The translations under genes were made by a program, and so were the position numbers. DNA of 13,498 nt from Nitrospirota bacterium (GTDB lineage Bacteria > Nitrospirota > Thermodesulfovibrionia > Thermodesulfovibrionales > UBA1546). The stretch spans positions 1 through 13,498 of the forward strand of contig SCSY01000054.1 in the NCBI GenBank assembly GCA_004298625.1, given 5' to 3'. Below the pieces are notes generated by a model. The model was not told the origin of the DNA. It worked only from the letters and a program-made list of their open reading frames with translations, and searched no databases. Positions within the stretch are counted from its first letter, which is position 1. Each line of letters opens with the position of its first letter. Below are positions 1-5,747 of the stretch, in pieces.

Positions 1-806
1 TCCCGCAGCTCCGGCTTAAGCCCATGTTCCGTGAGCCGGTCATATTCGTCGTTTCTCTCCTTTATCAGCATCATCAGGTCATGCCCCATCTTTTCTGTTC
101 CGGCCTTCACAGTGCTTTTTATTATTGAATCTATATCGCCGTGCCCGGCATAGGGGAGAGTAAGCTCTTTCATCTCTGAAATAGCCTTGCGCGCCTCGTC
201 CCAATATAAAGGATCAGTTGTTATCCTCACATGATCATGCTCGTGTTCAAAAAGTCCTTTGACGTATTTCCCCCAGAGTTCCAACTCATGAGGACTCAGC
301 TCTGTGCCTTCTGTGATCATTGGAAGCGTTACCGTTATATCGGAATCTATATTAATATCGAAGATGTTCACTGCCGCATGAATATATTCGCCCTCAATCT
401 TATAGGAGTAGTCAAAATTATAGGACCAGCCTAATCTCCATCTGGTCTGGGCGGGATAGTTCTTATTTTCTTTGCTGTCAAATGGACCGTTCCTATCTGC
501 GGAAGCAATTACCTCCCGGAGATTCTTTCCCATGACAGGATAGTAATCGTAGCTTACATCTTTCTTGTAGTCCAGCCTTACGGTCTTGGGCGATGTCCTG
601 GGCGGTTCCTTAGGAAGTGCTTCAGGCGGTTTTAAGGACTCTTTATCTCCTGTGAAGCGCTTTGGTTTTATCTTCTTTAATCCATCAGGGCTATCAGTGA
701 TTATGAGAGTTCCATCCTGATCGAAATACTGGAATACCTGGGCATGGCTCGGAAGGGGTAACGCTAAGAAAAAGATAAGGGCTATGACGAGCCTTATTGC
801 GTTCAT
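1..806 (-). CDS. secreted DUF4124/DUF922-like putative metalloprotease (3' end outside window)
   Basis: I translated this by hand on the minus strand from the ATG at 804-806. It stays open to the window edge (268 codons), so the C-terminus is missing. Residues 1-22 form a signal peptide (MNAIRLVIALIFFLALPLPSHA) ending at an AxA-like site. The mature protein starts QVFQYFDQDGTLIITDSPDG, typical of the short DUF4124 domain of exported proteins. A proline-rich linker follows, then a region resembling DUF922: a YDYYPVMGKNL segment, a tryptophan-rich TRWRLGWSY strand, a TLP motif, and an HExxH zinc-site motif (HEHDH, residues 188-192). DUF922 proteins are thought to be Zn-dependent peptidases; activity here is inference. 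The start lies only 4 bp after the nfo stop, so the two genes are probably co-transcribed. Upstream of the ATG there is only a weak AGG-containing ribosome-binding site. The signal peptide and HExxH are clear; the family assignment comes from remembered motif layout. Confidence 0.75.
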   Translation of the reverse strand, partial: MNAIRLVIALIFFLALPLPSHAQVFQYFDQDGTLIITDSPDGLKKIKPKRFTGDKESLKPPEALPKEPPRTSPKTVRLDYKKDVSYDYYPVMGKNLREVIASADRNGPFDSKENKNYPAQTRWRLGWSYNFDYSYKIEGEYIHAAVNIFDINIDSDITVTLPMITEGTELSPHELELWGKYVKGLFEHEHDHVRITTDPLYWDEARKAISEMKELTLPYAGHGDIDSIIKSTVKAGTEKMGHDLMMLIKERNDEYDRLTEHGLKPELR

Positions 807-810
807 GATT

Positions 811-1668
811 TTAATAATAACCTATTTGTCTCTGCAATATCTTCTTCGCTTTTTTCAGATTACGGATGTCGTCTTTGTCTGCCTTCTTCGGCGTCTCGAG
901 TATCAGGGGGACATTCGAAAACGGTACCTGCGTAAAAAATTCCTCAAATCCCTTTATCCCTATTTTCCCCAACCCTATATGTTCATGCCTGTCCCTATGC
1001 GAACCAAGTTCACCTTTTGAGTCATTCAGGTGGATGAGTTTCAGCTTATCAATGCCGATATATCTTTCTATCTCCTCTAAGAACTTGTCTATTCCCTTTT
1101 TGGCTCTGATGTCATATCCGGCTGCAAATGCATGGCATGTATCTATGCAAATCCCTGATATCCGTCCATTCACCCTGTCCATAACCTCTGCAAGCTCTGT
1201 TATCTCTGATGTGATATCGCCCCGCTCGCCTGCGGTGTTTTCGAGGAGAAGCCCTGCGCCCCATTTCCGGTTTTTGAAGACCTCCTTCAGCCCCTTTATT
1301 GCCCTTTGCCTTGCAATTTTTTTATCTTCTCCTGAGGCGCTGCCTGTATGAAGCACGACAAAGTCTGCACTGATTGCGTCAGCCCTGTTCATCTCCTCTT
1401 TAAGAAGTCCGATTGATTTTCTGAAAAGCTCATCTGAAGGCGACGCCAGATTTATGAGATAGGATGTATGGATAAAAACAGGCCTGATATCCAGTTCTCT
1501 TTTAAGTTTTCTAAACAATGTCCTGTCTTCTCCCGATATATATTTCAGCGCCCATCCTCTTGGGTTGTGGGAAAATATCTGCATTGTCGTGCAGCCGAGT
1601 TCATGCGCCCTTTCGAGGCTTTTATAAATCCCGCCTGCTATTGACGTATGAACCCCAAGACGTGTCAT
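811..1668 (-). CDS. nfo: endonuclease IV (AP endonuclease)
   Basis: This is a cytoplasmic trinuclear-zinc AP endonuclease/3'-phosphodiesterase of base excision repair, with a TIM-barrel fold. Starting at the ATG at 1666-1668 gives 285 aa, the same length as E. coli Nfo, and begins MTRLGVHTS, matching the family's usual MxxxGxHxS. The frame extends 14 codons upstream to an ATG at 1710, but that extension has no family resemblance. All nine expected metal ligands are visible: H67, H107 (LHTGS), E143 (LENTAG), D176 and H179 (IDTCHAF), H213 (HLNDSKG), D226 and H228 (HRDRHEHIG), and E258 (ILETP). It is the first gene of an apparent two-gene minus-strand unit, followed after 4 bp by the secreted HExxH protein. 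Neither start has a strong ribosome-binding site. The identification is secure; the exact start is slightly uncertain. Confidence 0.97.
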   Translation of the reverse strand: MTRLGVHTSIAGGIYKSLERAHELGCTTMQIFSHNPRGWALKYISGEDRTLFRKLKRELDIRPVFIHTSYLINLASPSDELFRKSIGLLKEEMNRADAISADFVVLHTGSASGEDKKIARQRAIKGLKEVFKNRKWGAGLLLENTAGERGDITSEITELAEVMDRVNGRISGICIDTCHAFAAGYDIRAKKGIDKFLEEIERYIGIDKLKLIHLNDSKGELGSHRDRHEHIGLGKIGIKGFEEFFTQVPFSNVPLILETPKKADKDDIRNLKKAKKILQRQIGYY

Positions 1669-1741
1669 GATTTTATGATACAGGATTTTAGTGGCTTGCG
1701 AAACCGGCATTTCAGATGCGTTTATATTTTAAAAATCTACT

Positions 1742-1820
1742 GCATGTGCTATATTTAGACAGTTTTCGGGAAATATGATGGTTCGTATAGTAAGTGGTAG
1801 GCGAAAATAAAAGCACATGC
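1742..1820. repeat. 9-bp inverted repeat bracketing the nfo/orphan intergenic region
   Basis: GCATGTGCT at 1742-1750 is the exact reverse complement of AGCACATGC at 1812-1820. The arms are 61 bp apart. The right arm contains the ATG (1817-1819) of the orphan gene. The space between is AT-rich, with no recognisable Shine-Dalgarno at normal distance (TAGG at 1798-1801 is about 15 nt away). If transcription starts to the left, the arms could pair and hide the start codon. They could also be ends of an inserted segment, or chance. Confidence 0.4.
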
Positions 1821-2488
1821 CTCTATCAGATATCCACATATATAAGCTTCGTTCAGCAATTGAAAACTACTGTTTTCCGCCTGCCTATTACGATTTTATT
1901 GAGAATGCCCCAGCCTGCTTCGATAACATGGCTGAAGTTGAATCAAAGATCAAGAAAGATTTATTAAGCAATGACGTCCTTGCAGTCAAAAACGGCTTGT
2001 CAAACGTTCTCTATTGGGGTTACGCACGGATGGGTATTCGTAACACTCGGGTAGCTCGGTTTCGACAAAAGGTAAGCACCCAACAACTTTCAGAAACTAT
2101 TCACCTTTTCAGTCACACTCTGTCACCTTCTCTCATTCAGATTAAGAAAATTGAGCTTCCGGAATTCTCCGGCGTTTCGTTTGTTAGCAAAATCCGAATG
2201 TTTCTTGATCCGACAAATTCAGCGACGCTTGATTTCCAAATTATGAAAATAACCCAAGAATGCCCTGATACCATATTGGCAAATGTTCACGTCTCGGAAA
2301 AGTCTACTCAAATAAACATTACAGAGAACAATTCTTTGACATACGAGGCTTGGTGCAAAAAGAACCGGGACATTTCAACTCGATATTATTCATCACAATA
2401 TCGGGCGGTTGATGTCGAGCGGGGTTTCTTTCAGTTGATTCAGTGTAATCAAGTTAAAATTGCAGGTGAAATTCTAAGAGATGCTTAA
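1817..2488 (+). CDS. orphan hypothetical protein, codon usage unlike neighbours
   Basis: I do not recognise this 223-aa protein with confidence. It has no signal peptide or membrane segment and looks soluble and cytoplasmic. Notable stretches are YWGYARMGIRNTRVARFRQKV (about residues 66-86) and FSGVSFVSKIRMFLDP (about 118-133), followed by a leucine-aspartate pair. The pattern SK-x(3)-F-x-x-P...LD-x-x-I resembles one I recall from HhH-GPD/OGG-fold-like hypothetical proteins; this is a weak inference only. The first in-frame ATG follows a TAA at 1808-1810, so the start is constrained, yet it has no good ribosome-binding site. Its 12 arginine codons are 6 CGG, 3 CGA, 2 CGT, 1 AGA and no AGG. 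In nearby ilvA, 7 of 13 are AGG. It stands alone, divergent from nfo and convergent with the pentapeptide gene, which fits horizontal acquisition. Confidence 0.75.
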   Translation: MPLSDIHIYKLRSAIENYCFPPAYYDFIENAPACFDNMAEVESKIKKDLLSNDVLAVKNGLSNVLYWGYARMGIRNTRVARFRQKVSTQQLSETIHLFSHTLSPSLIQIKKIELPEFSGVSFVSKIRMFLDPTNSATLDFQIMKITQECPDTILANVHVSEKSTQINITENNSLTYEAWCKKNRDISTRYYSSQYRAVDVERGFFQLIQCNQVKIAGEILRDA

Positions 2489-2538
2489 CGGTGGATTTGG
2501 GGGTCAGGCTTGAATTAATGAATATAGCTACTCATCCT

Positions 2539-3228
2539 TTAGCCTCCAACAATCTTTCTTGTCCCTTCATCCATCTTTGCGCGGGTAAAATCAGAATTGC
2601 TGATTTTTGCTCCAGCAAGGTCTGCGTTTGTGAGGTCTGCCGCGCGCAGGTTTGTATTGAGGATTTGAGCTCCCCGGAGATTGGCTCCCGAGAGATTTGC
2701 AGTATTCAGGTCTGCTTTTGTCAGGTCAGCTCCCTGCATGGCAGCGCCCGATAAATCAGCCGCTGCCATGCTTGCTCCATAGGCGTTCACGCCCTTCATC
2801 TTTGCATTGGTAAATTTTGCGGCAGCGGCCTCAACCTGCTGGAGATTGGCATTGCTCAGTTCAGTCCCTTTGACTATCGCGGCAGAGAGATTGGTAAGTT
2901 TGAGATTTGCCTCTGTAAGGTCTGCTCCGGAAAGATCCGCGCCTATAAGAACGCTGAATCTTATATCTGCCCTTGCAACGCCTGCCTGTTTCAGGTTAGC
3001 GCCTGTGAGATTTGCGCCGCTCAAATCACATCCTGAAAGGTCTGCATTTTCAAGAACGGCCCCGCTCAGGTTAACGTAACCGAGGTTTGCTTTTTTGAGG
3101 ACAGAGCCTTTGAGATTAACCCCGCTCAGGTCGAGTTCGCTCAGGTCGAGGCCGGAAAGGTCCAATCCCGATAGGTCTCCGGTTGTGGATGAGATCTCAA
3201 TGACTTTATTTCTTGACAATTTTTCCAT
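2539..3228 (-). CDS. pentapeptide-repeat protein
   Basis: This 229-aa protein is almost entirely tandem A(D/N)LxX pentapeptides, running from about residue 17 to 220 (roughly 40 units). Clear examples are LSGLDLSGLDLSELDLSG near the N-terminus and ADLSGADLTEANL, TANLSGANLRGA and ADLTNADLAGAK further on. Such proteins fold as a right-handed quadrilateral beta-helix. Some members mimic DNA and bind gyrase (Qnr, MfpA); most have no known role, and nothing here identifies a target. There is no signal peptide, so it is probably cytoplasmic. A middle section (about residues 100-150) is less regular and alanine-rich. The start ATG at 3226-3228 is preceded by AGGG a few bases upstream (3233-3236), a reasonable ribosome-binding site. 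It is convergent with the orphan at 1817-2488 and divergent from ilvA across a palindromic repeat. Confidence 0.92.
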   Translation of the reverse strand: MEKLSRNKVIEISSTTGDLSGLDLSGLDLSELDLSGVNLKGSVLKKANLGYVNLSGAVLENADLSGCDLSGANLTGANLKQAGVARADIRFSVLIGADLSGADLTEANLKLTNLSAAIVKGTELSNANLQQVEAAAAKFTNAKMKGVNAYGASMAAADLSGAAMQGADLTKADLNTANLSGANLRGAQILNTNLRAADLTNADLAGAKISNSDFTRAKMDEGTRKIVGG

Positions 3229-3253
3229 TCACCCTGCTTTAAACTGTTATTCC

Positions 3254-3330
3254 TGTCATTCTGGCTTGTCCAGAATCCTTCTGAATTTGTTCGGAATCGC
3301 AAGAATGATTCCCGACAAGCGGGAATGACA
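3254..3330. repeat. REP/MITE-like palindromic element with three hairpins
   Basis: The ends are inverted: TGTCATTC at 3254-3261 is mirrored by GAATGACA at 3323-3330. Each end is also its own hairpin. The left one is ATTCTGG-cttgt-CCAGAAT (3258-3276) and the right one ATTCCCG-acaag-CGGGAAT (3308-3326); their loops are complementary to each other. A third hairpin lies inside (3279-3296; TTCTGAA / TTCGGAA, one G-T pair). The left and right stems differ in sequence, but each keeps perfect pairing, which suggests that structure is conserved. It lies between the divergent pentapeptide and ilvA genes. No transposase is nearby, so it resembles a non-autonomous dispersed element. Confidence 0.8.
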
Positions 3331-3355
3331 TATAAATGATACAGGGTTTATTATT

Positions 3356-3386
3356 TTGAGACAAGCATGGTTTTCAATGATATAAT
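3356..3386 (+). promoter_or_regulatory. sigma70-type promoter of ilvA with extended -10
   Basis: A perfect TGnTATAAT extended -10 lies at 3378-3386 (TGATATAAT). A TTGAGA box at 3356-3361 matches the -35 consensus in 5 of 6 positions, with 19 bp spacing; an extended -10 tolerates a weak or displaced -35. Normal geometry puts the transcription start around 3392-3394, at the ilvA ATG (3393), so the transcript may lack a 5' leader. Confidence 0.65.
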
Positions 3387-3392
3387 TTAGGC

Positions 3393-4580
3393 ATGGTGGA
3401 TATAGAGGCTGTCCGGAAAGCAAGAGAAAATATAACCCCATTCATTCACAAAACTCCGTTAATCTATTCAAACTCATTCAGCAAAATGACAGGAGCGGAG
3501 ATTTATCTTAAGGCGGAGAATCTTCAGAAAACAGGTTCATTCAAAGTTCGCGGCGCATTCAATAAGTTAATTAATATCAAAGACAAAAAGGTGATAGCCG
3601 CCTCGATGGGCAATCATGCGCAGGGAGTCGCATTCGCCGCCGCAAGGCTCGGACTTTATTCAAAGATAGTCATGCCTGTTACAGCGCCGATAGTAAAACA
3701 GGAGGCAACAAAGGGATACGGCGCGGAGGTCGAGCTTTATGGAGAAAATTTTAACGAGGCCCTTAATTATGCCCTTTCGCAGAAAGATTATACATTTATA
3801 CATGCCTTTGACGATGAGGTCGTAATCGCAGGACAGGGAACCATAGGATTGGAGCTCGCCGAAGATTCAAAAGACATAGACCTCGTGCTTGTGCCTGTTG
3901 GAGGCGGCGGCCTTATCTCCGGCATTTCAATCGCCGTGAAATCGCTGTCGCCAAAGACAGAGGTCATAGGCATTCAGACCGAAGCAAACGCGTCTGCTTA
4001 TGAATCATTCAAAAATAAAAAAATATCCGAAAAAATTCCGTCTCACACGCTTGCCGACGGCATAGCAGTCGGAAAGGTCGGGGGAAAGGCATTTGAGATT
4101 ATTAATAAATACGTTGATGACATGTTACTGGTGAAAGAGGACTCTATTGCAATGGCGATCCTGCTTTTTCTCGAAAGGAAGAAGCTTGTTGTCGAAGGCG
4201 CAGGCGCAGTGCCGCTGGCGGCTTTAATAGAGAATAAGGAGAGATTTAAGGGAAGGCGCATAGCCCTTGTCATAAGCGGAGGCAATATAGATTTCACTCT
4301 CATAGACAGGATAATACATAAGGGCCTTCTCACAAGCGGGAGGATAGGTGTCTTTGAGGTTATTGTTGACGACGTTCCGGGAATGCTGCACAAGACAACA
4401 GGGATAATCGCGTCTCAAATGGGCAATATACTTAATGTTGTTCATGACAGGCTCGTAGGAGATCTCCCTGTTGGAAAGACAAAGGTGATCTTTACAATCG
4501 AGGTAAAGGGGAGAGAGCATCTTGAAAATATAATCTCGGCCCTCGGCAAGGAAGGCTTCAGCGTGAGGAAATATCATTAG
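3393..4580 (+). CDS. ilvA: threonine ammonia-lyase (threonine dehydratase), single-ACT form
   Basis: This is a PLP enzyme that deaminates L-threonine to 2-oxobutanoate, the first committed step toward isoleucine, or threonine catabolism; serine is often also used. At 395 aa with one C-terminal ACT domain it matches the medium-length form. The N-terminal fold-type II catalytic domain spans about residues 1-310. It shows the Schiff-base lysine in GSFKVRGA (K51), the substrate/PLP loop SMGNHAQG (71-78), the phosphate-binding glycine cluster GGGG (170-173) and SGGN (295-298). The ACT domain (about 318-395) begins GRIGVFEVIVDDVPGML and probably binds an amino-acid effector. The start is supported by the family-like N-terminus MVDIEAVRKARENITPFIHK. 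There is no Shine-Dalgarno, and a -10 box sits 6 bp upstream, so the mRNA may be leaderless. No other ilv gene is in the window. Confidence 0.95.
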   Translation: MVDIEAVRKARENITPFIHKTPLIYSNSFSKMTGAEIYLKAENLQKTGSFKVRGAFNKLINIKDKKVIAASMGNHAQGVAFAAARLGLYSKIVMPVTAPIVKQEATKGYGAEVELYGENFNEALNYALSQKDYTFIHAFDDEVVIAGQGTIGLELAEDSKDIDLVLVPVGGGGLISGISIAVKSLSPKTEVIGIQTEANASAYESFKNKKISEKIPSHTLADGIAVGKVGGKAFEIINKYVDDMLLVKEDSIAMAILLFLERKKLVVEGAGAVPLAALIENKERFKGRRIALVISGGNIDFTLIDRIIHKGLLTSGRIGVFEVIVDDVPGMLHKTTGIIASQMGNILNVVHDRLVGDLPVGKTKVIFTIEVKGREHLENIISALGKEGFSVRKYH

Positions 4581-4671
4581 CCGGAATAACATAAAACTTG
4601 AAAAATTTTACCCTGAGGATTATCCTATTGCTAAGATAACAAAGCCTTATAACGCATGGAGGCGCTTATGA
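4576..4671 (+). CDS. possible 31-aa small ORF between ilvA and the TPR gene (non-ATG start)
   Basis: The frame +1 to ilvA is open from an ATT at 4576, just before the ilvA stop, to a TGA at 4669-4671. It encodes a protein-like string including NNIKLEKFYPEDYPIAK and ITKPYNAWRRL. The TGA overlaps the next gene's ATG (4668) as ATGA, a classic coupling arrangement. GAGG at 4565-4568 is suitably placed upstream. Against it, there is no ATG, GTG or TTG start in the frame, AUU starts are rare, and the same bases hold a plausible promoter. It could be a genuine small or leader protein, a decayed gene remnant, or chance. Confidence 0.22.
   Translation: MSRNNIKLEKFYPEDYPIAKITKPYNAWRRL
4598..4626 (+). 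promoter_or_regulatory. candidate sigma70 promoter upstream of the TPR gene
   Basis: TTGAAA at 4598-4603 matches the -35 consensus in 5 of 6 positions. After an optimal 17-bp spacer, TATCCT at 4621-4626 matches the -10 in 4 of 6. This would start transcription near 4633, about 35 nt before the ATG at 4668. The -10 is mediocre, so the call is tentative. Confidence 0.35.
4658..4662 (+). promoter_or_regulatory. Shine-Dalgarno that decides the TPR gene start
   Basis: GGAGG at 4658-4662 lies 5 nt before the ATG at 4668. It overlaps the earlier in-frame ATG at 4656, so it can only serve the later one. The true start is therefore 4668, which also begins directly with a standard signal peptide. Confidence 0.8.
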
Positions 4672-5735
4672 AAAGACTTGTCTTTGGCCTTATCACAGTA
4701 TGTCTTACATTGTTTTTGCTCTCAAATACTCTTTTTGCTCATGAATCGGATCCCGAGTTCGCTGCTGCTTTTAAATATTACAACAGCAAGAACTACAAAA
4801 AGGCGATAGAACTCTTTAAGGAATATGTTAAGAAAGATCCCGATCCTGCTGCTTATTATATTATTGGCTATTCGCTCTATAAGCTCGGCAAACATGATGA
4901 GGCCAACGAATATTTCAAGGAGGCTTTTCTCATTGATCCGGCTTTCTCCCTCGAAAAGTATGGCCTGAAAAAAGAGGGCGCTGAACTAAAACCTGAACCT
5001 ACGGAAAAACCTCTCGCAGAGGAGAAGGTTCCTGCAAAAAAAACTGAGGTAAAGCCTGAAACTGCCAAGCCGGCTCCAAAGCCTGAGCCTCAGAAGGCAG
5101 CTCCGGAGAAACCAAAGGCAGTTCCGCCTGCGCCTGCTGCAACAAAGCCTGCCCAGCCTGCTACAAAGAAGACAGAACCGCAAAAACTTGCGAAAACAGA
5201 GGCAAAGAAAGTCGAGCCTCAAAAAGTGCAGCCGCCTGCTCAAATGCCGCCTGCGCCAATGCCTCAAATCCCTAAACCCAAGCAAGCAGCGCCTGGCGTT
5301 TCTCCCGGCATGTCAACCGCTCTTGTTGCAGGCTTCGGCATGATTATGTTGGTTATTTTCCTTGCAGTGTATATATTTGGATCGCTATGTCTTTTCCTTA
5401 TTGCCAAAAAACTCAATGTCCCTGCGCCGTGGACTGCATGGATTCCTCTGGTTAATCTGTGGACTATCGTTACAGCAGCCGAAAAGCCGTGGTGGTGGAT
5501 TCTTCTCATCTTTATTCCAATAGTAGGTCCGCTGGTTGTATTGACCTACCTGTGGATTCTTATAACTGAAAATTGCGGCAAAAACAAGTGGCTCGGCCTT
5601 TTAATGCTGGCGCCTGTTGCAAACCTTGTGTGGCTTGGCATACTGGCTTTTTCAAAATCGGAAAAAGAAGAACAGACCAAAACCATGGTGCTTGAGCCTC
5701 CGGCTGAGAGCTCGCCTCCTGAGGAGCAGTTTTGA
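4668..5735 (+). CDS. TPR / proline-lysine-rich / DUF5684-like membrane protein
   Basis: This 355-aa envelope protein has three parts. Residues 1-24 are a signal peptide or anchor (MKRLVFGLITVCLTLFLLSNTLFA). Residues about 28-97 form about two TPR units (AAFKYYNSKNYKKAIELFKEY and YYIIGYSLYKLGKHDEANEY). Residues about 105-210 are a low-complexity Pro/Ala/Lys/Glu linker rich in KPEP and KPAP, suited to spanning the periplasm or cell wall. The C-terminal part (about 215-330) is hydrophobic with about four membrane segments and the sequence APWTAWIPLVNLWTI plus EKPWWWILLIFIPIVGPLV. This resembles DUF5684, a small membrane domain of unknown function. The tail is acidic. The stop lies 12 bp before the selD ATG, so the genes may be co-transcribed. 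No specific function can be assigned; a role in protein assembly or envelope organisation is a guess. Confidence 0.88.
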   Translation: MKRLVFGLITVCLTLFLLSNTLFAHESDPEFAAAFKYYNSKNYKKAIELFKEYVKKDPDPAAYYIIGYSLYKLGKHDEANEYFKEAFLIDPAFSLEKYGLKKEGAELKPEPTEKPLAEEKVPAKKTEVKPETAKPAPKPEPQKAAPEKPKAVPPAPAATKPAQPATKKTEPQKLAKTEAKKVEPQKVQPPAQMPPAPMPQIPKPKQAAPGVSPGMSTALVAGFGMIMLVIFLAVYIFGSLCLFLIAKKLNVPAPWTAWIPLVNLWTIVTAAEKPWWWILLIFIPIVGPLVVLTYLWILITENCGKNKWLGLLMLAPVANLVWLGILAFSKSEKEEQTKTMVLEPPAESSPPEEQF

Positions 5736-5736
5736 A

Positions 5737-5742
5737 AGGGGG
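5737..5742 (+). promoter_or_regulatory. strong Shine-Dalgarno defining the selD start
   Basis: AGGGGG at 5737-5742 lies 5 nt before the ATG at 5748. It supports initiation upstream of the in-frame TGA, and so supports reading that TGA as selenocysteine instead of starting at the TTG at 5811. Confidence 0.8.
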
Positions 5743-5747
5743 TATAA

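Noticed and set aside
866..1351. 161-codon plus-strand ORF opposite nfo
   Set aside because: It lies entirely antisense to a conserved endonuclease IV with all metal ligands; serine/proline-rich shadow frame with no family resemblance.
2491..3079. Plus-strand ORFs opposite the pentapeptide gene (2491-2754, 2807-3079)
   Set aside because: Cys/Val-rich or Ala/Leu-rich shadows created by translating repetitive pentapeptide DNA on the wrong strand.
2539..3228. Short-period DNA repeat array or CRISPR in the pentapeptide region
   Set aside because: The roughly 15-bp periodicity comes from coding pentapeptide repeats; there are no constant-length spacers or identical repeats.
4986..5285. Arg/Leu/Cys-rich minus-strand ORF opposite the TPR gene linker
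   Set aside because: Low-complexity shadow of the Pro/Ala/Lys-rich linker.
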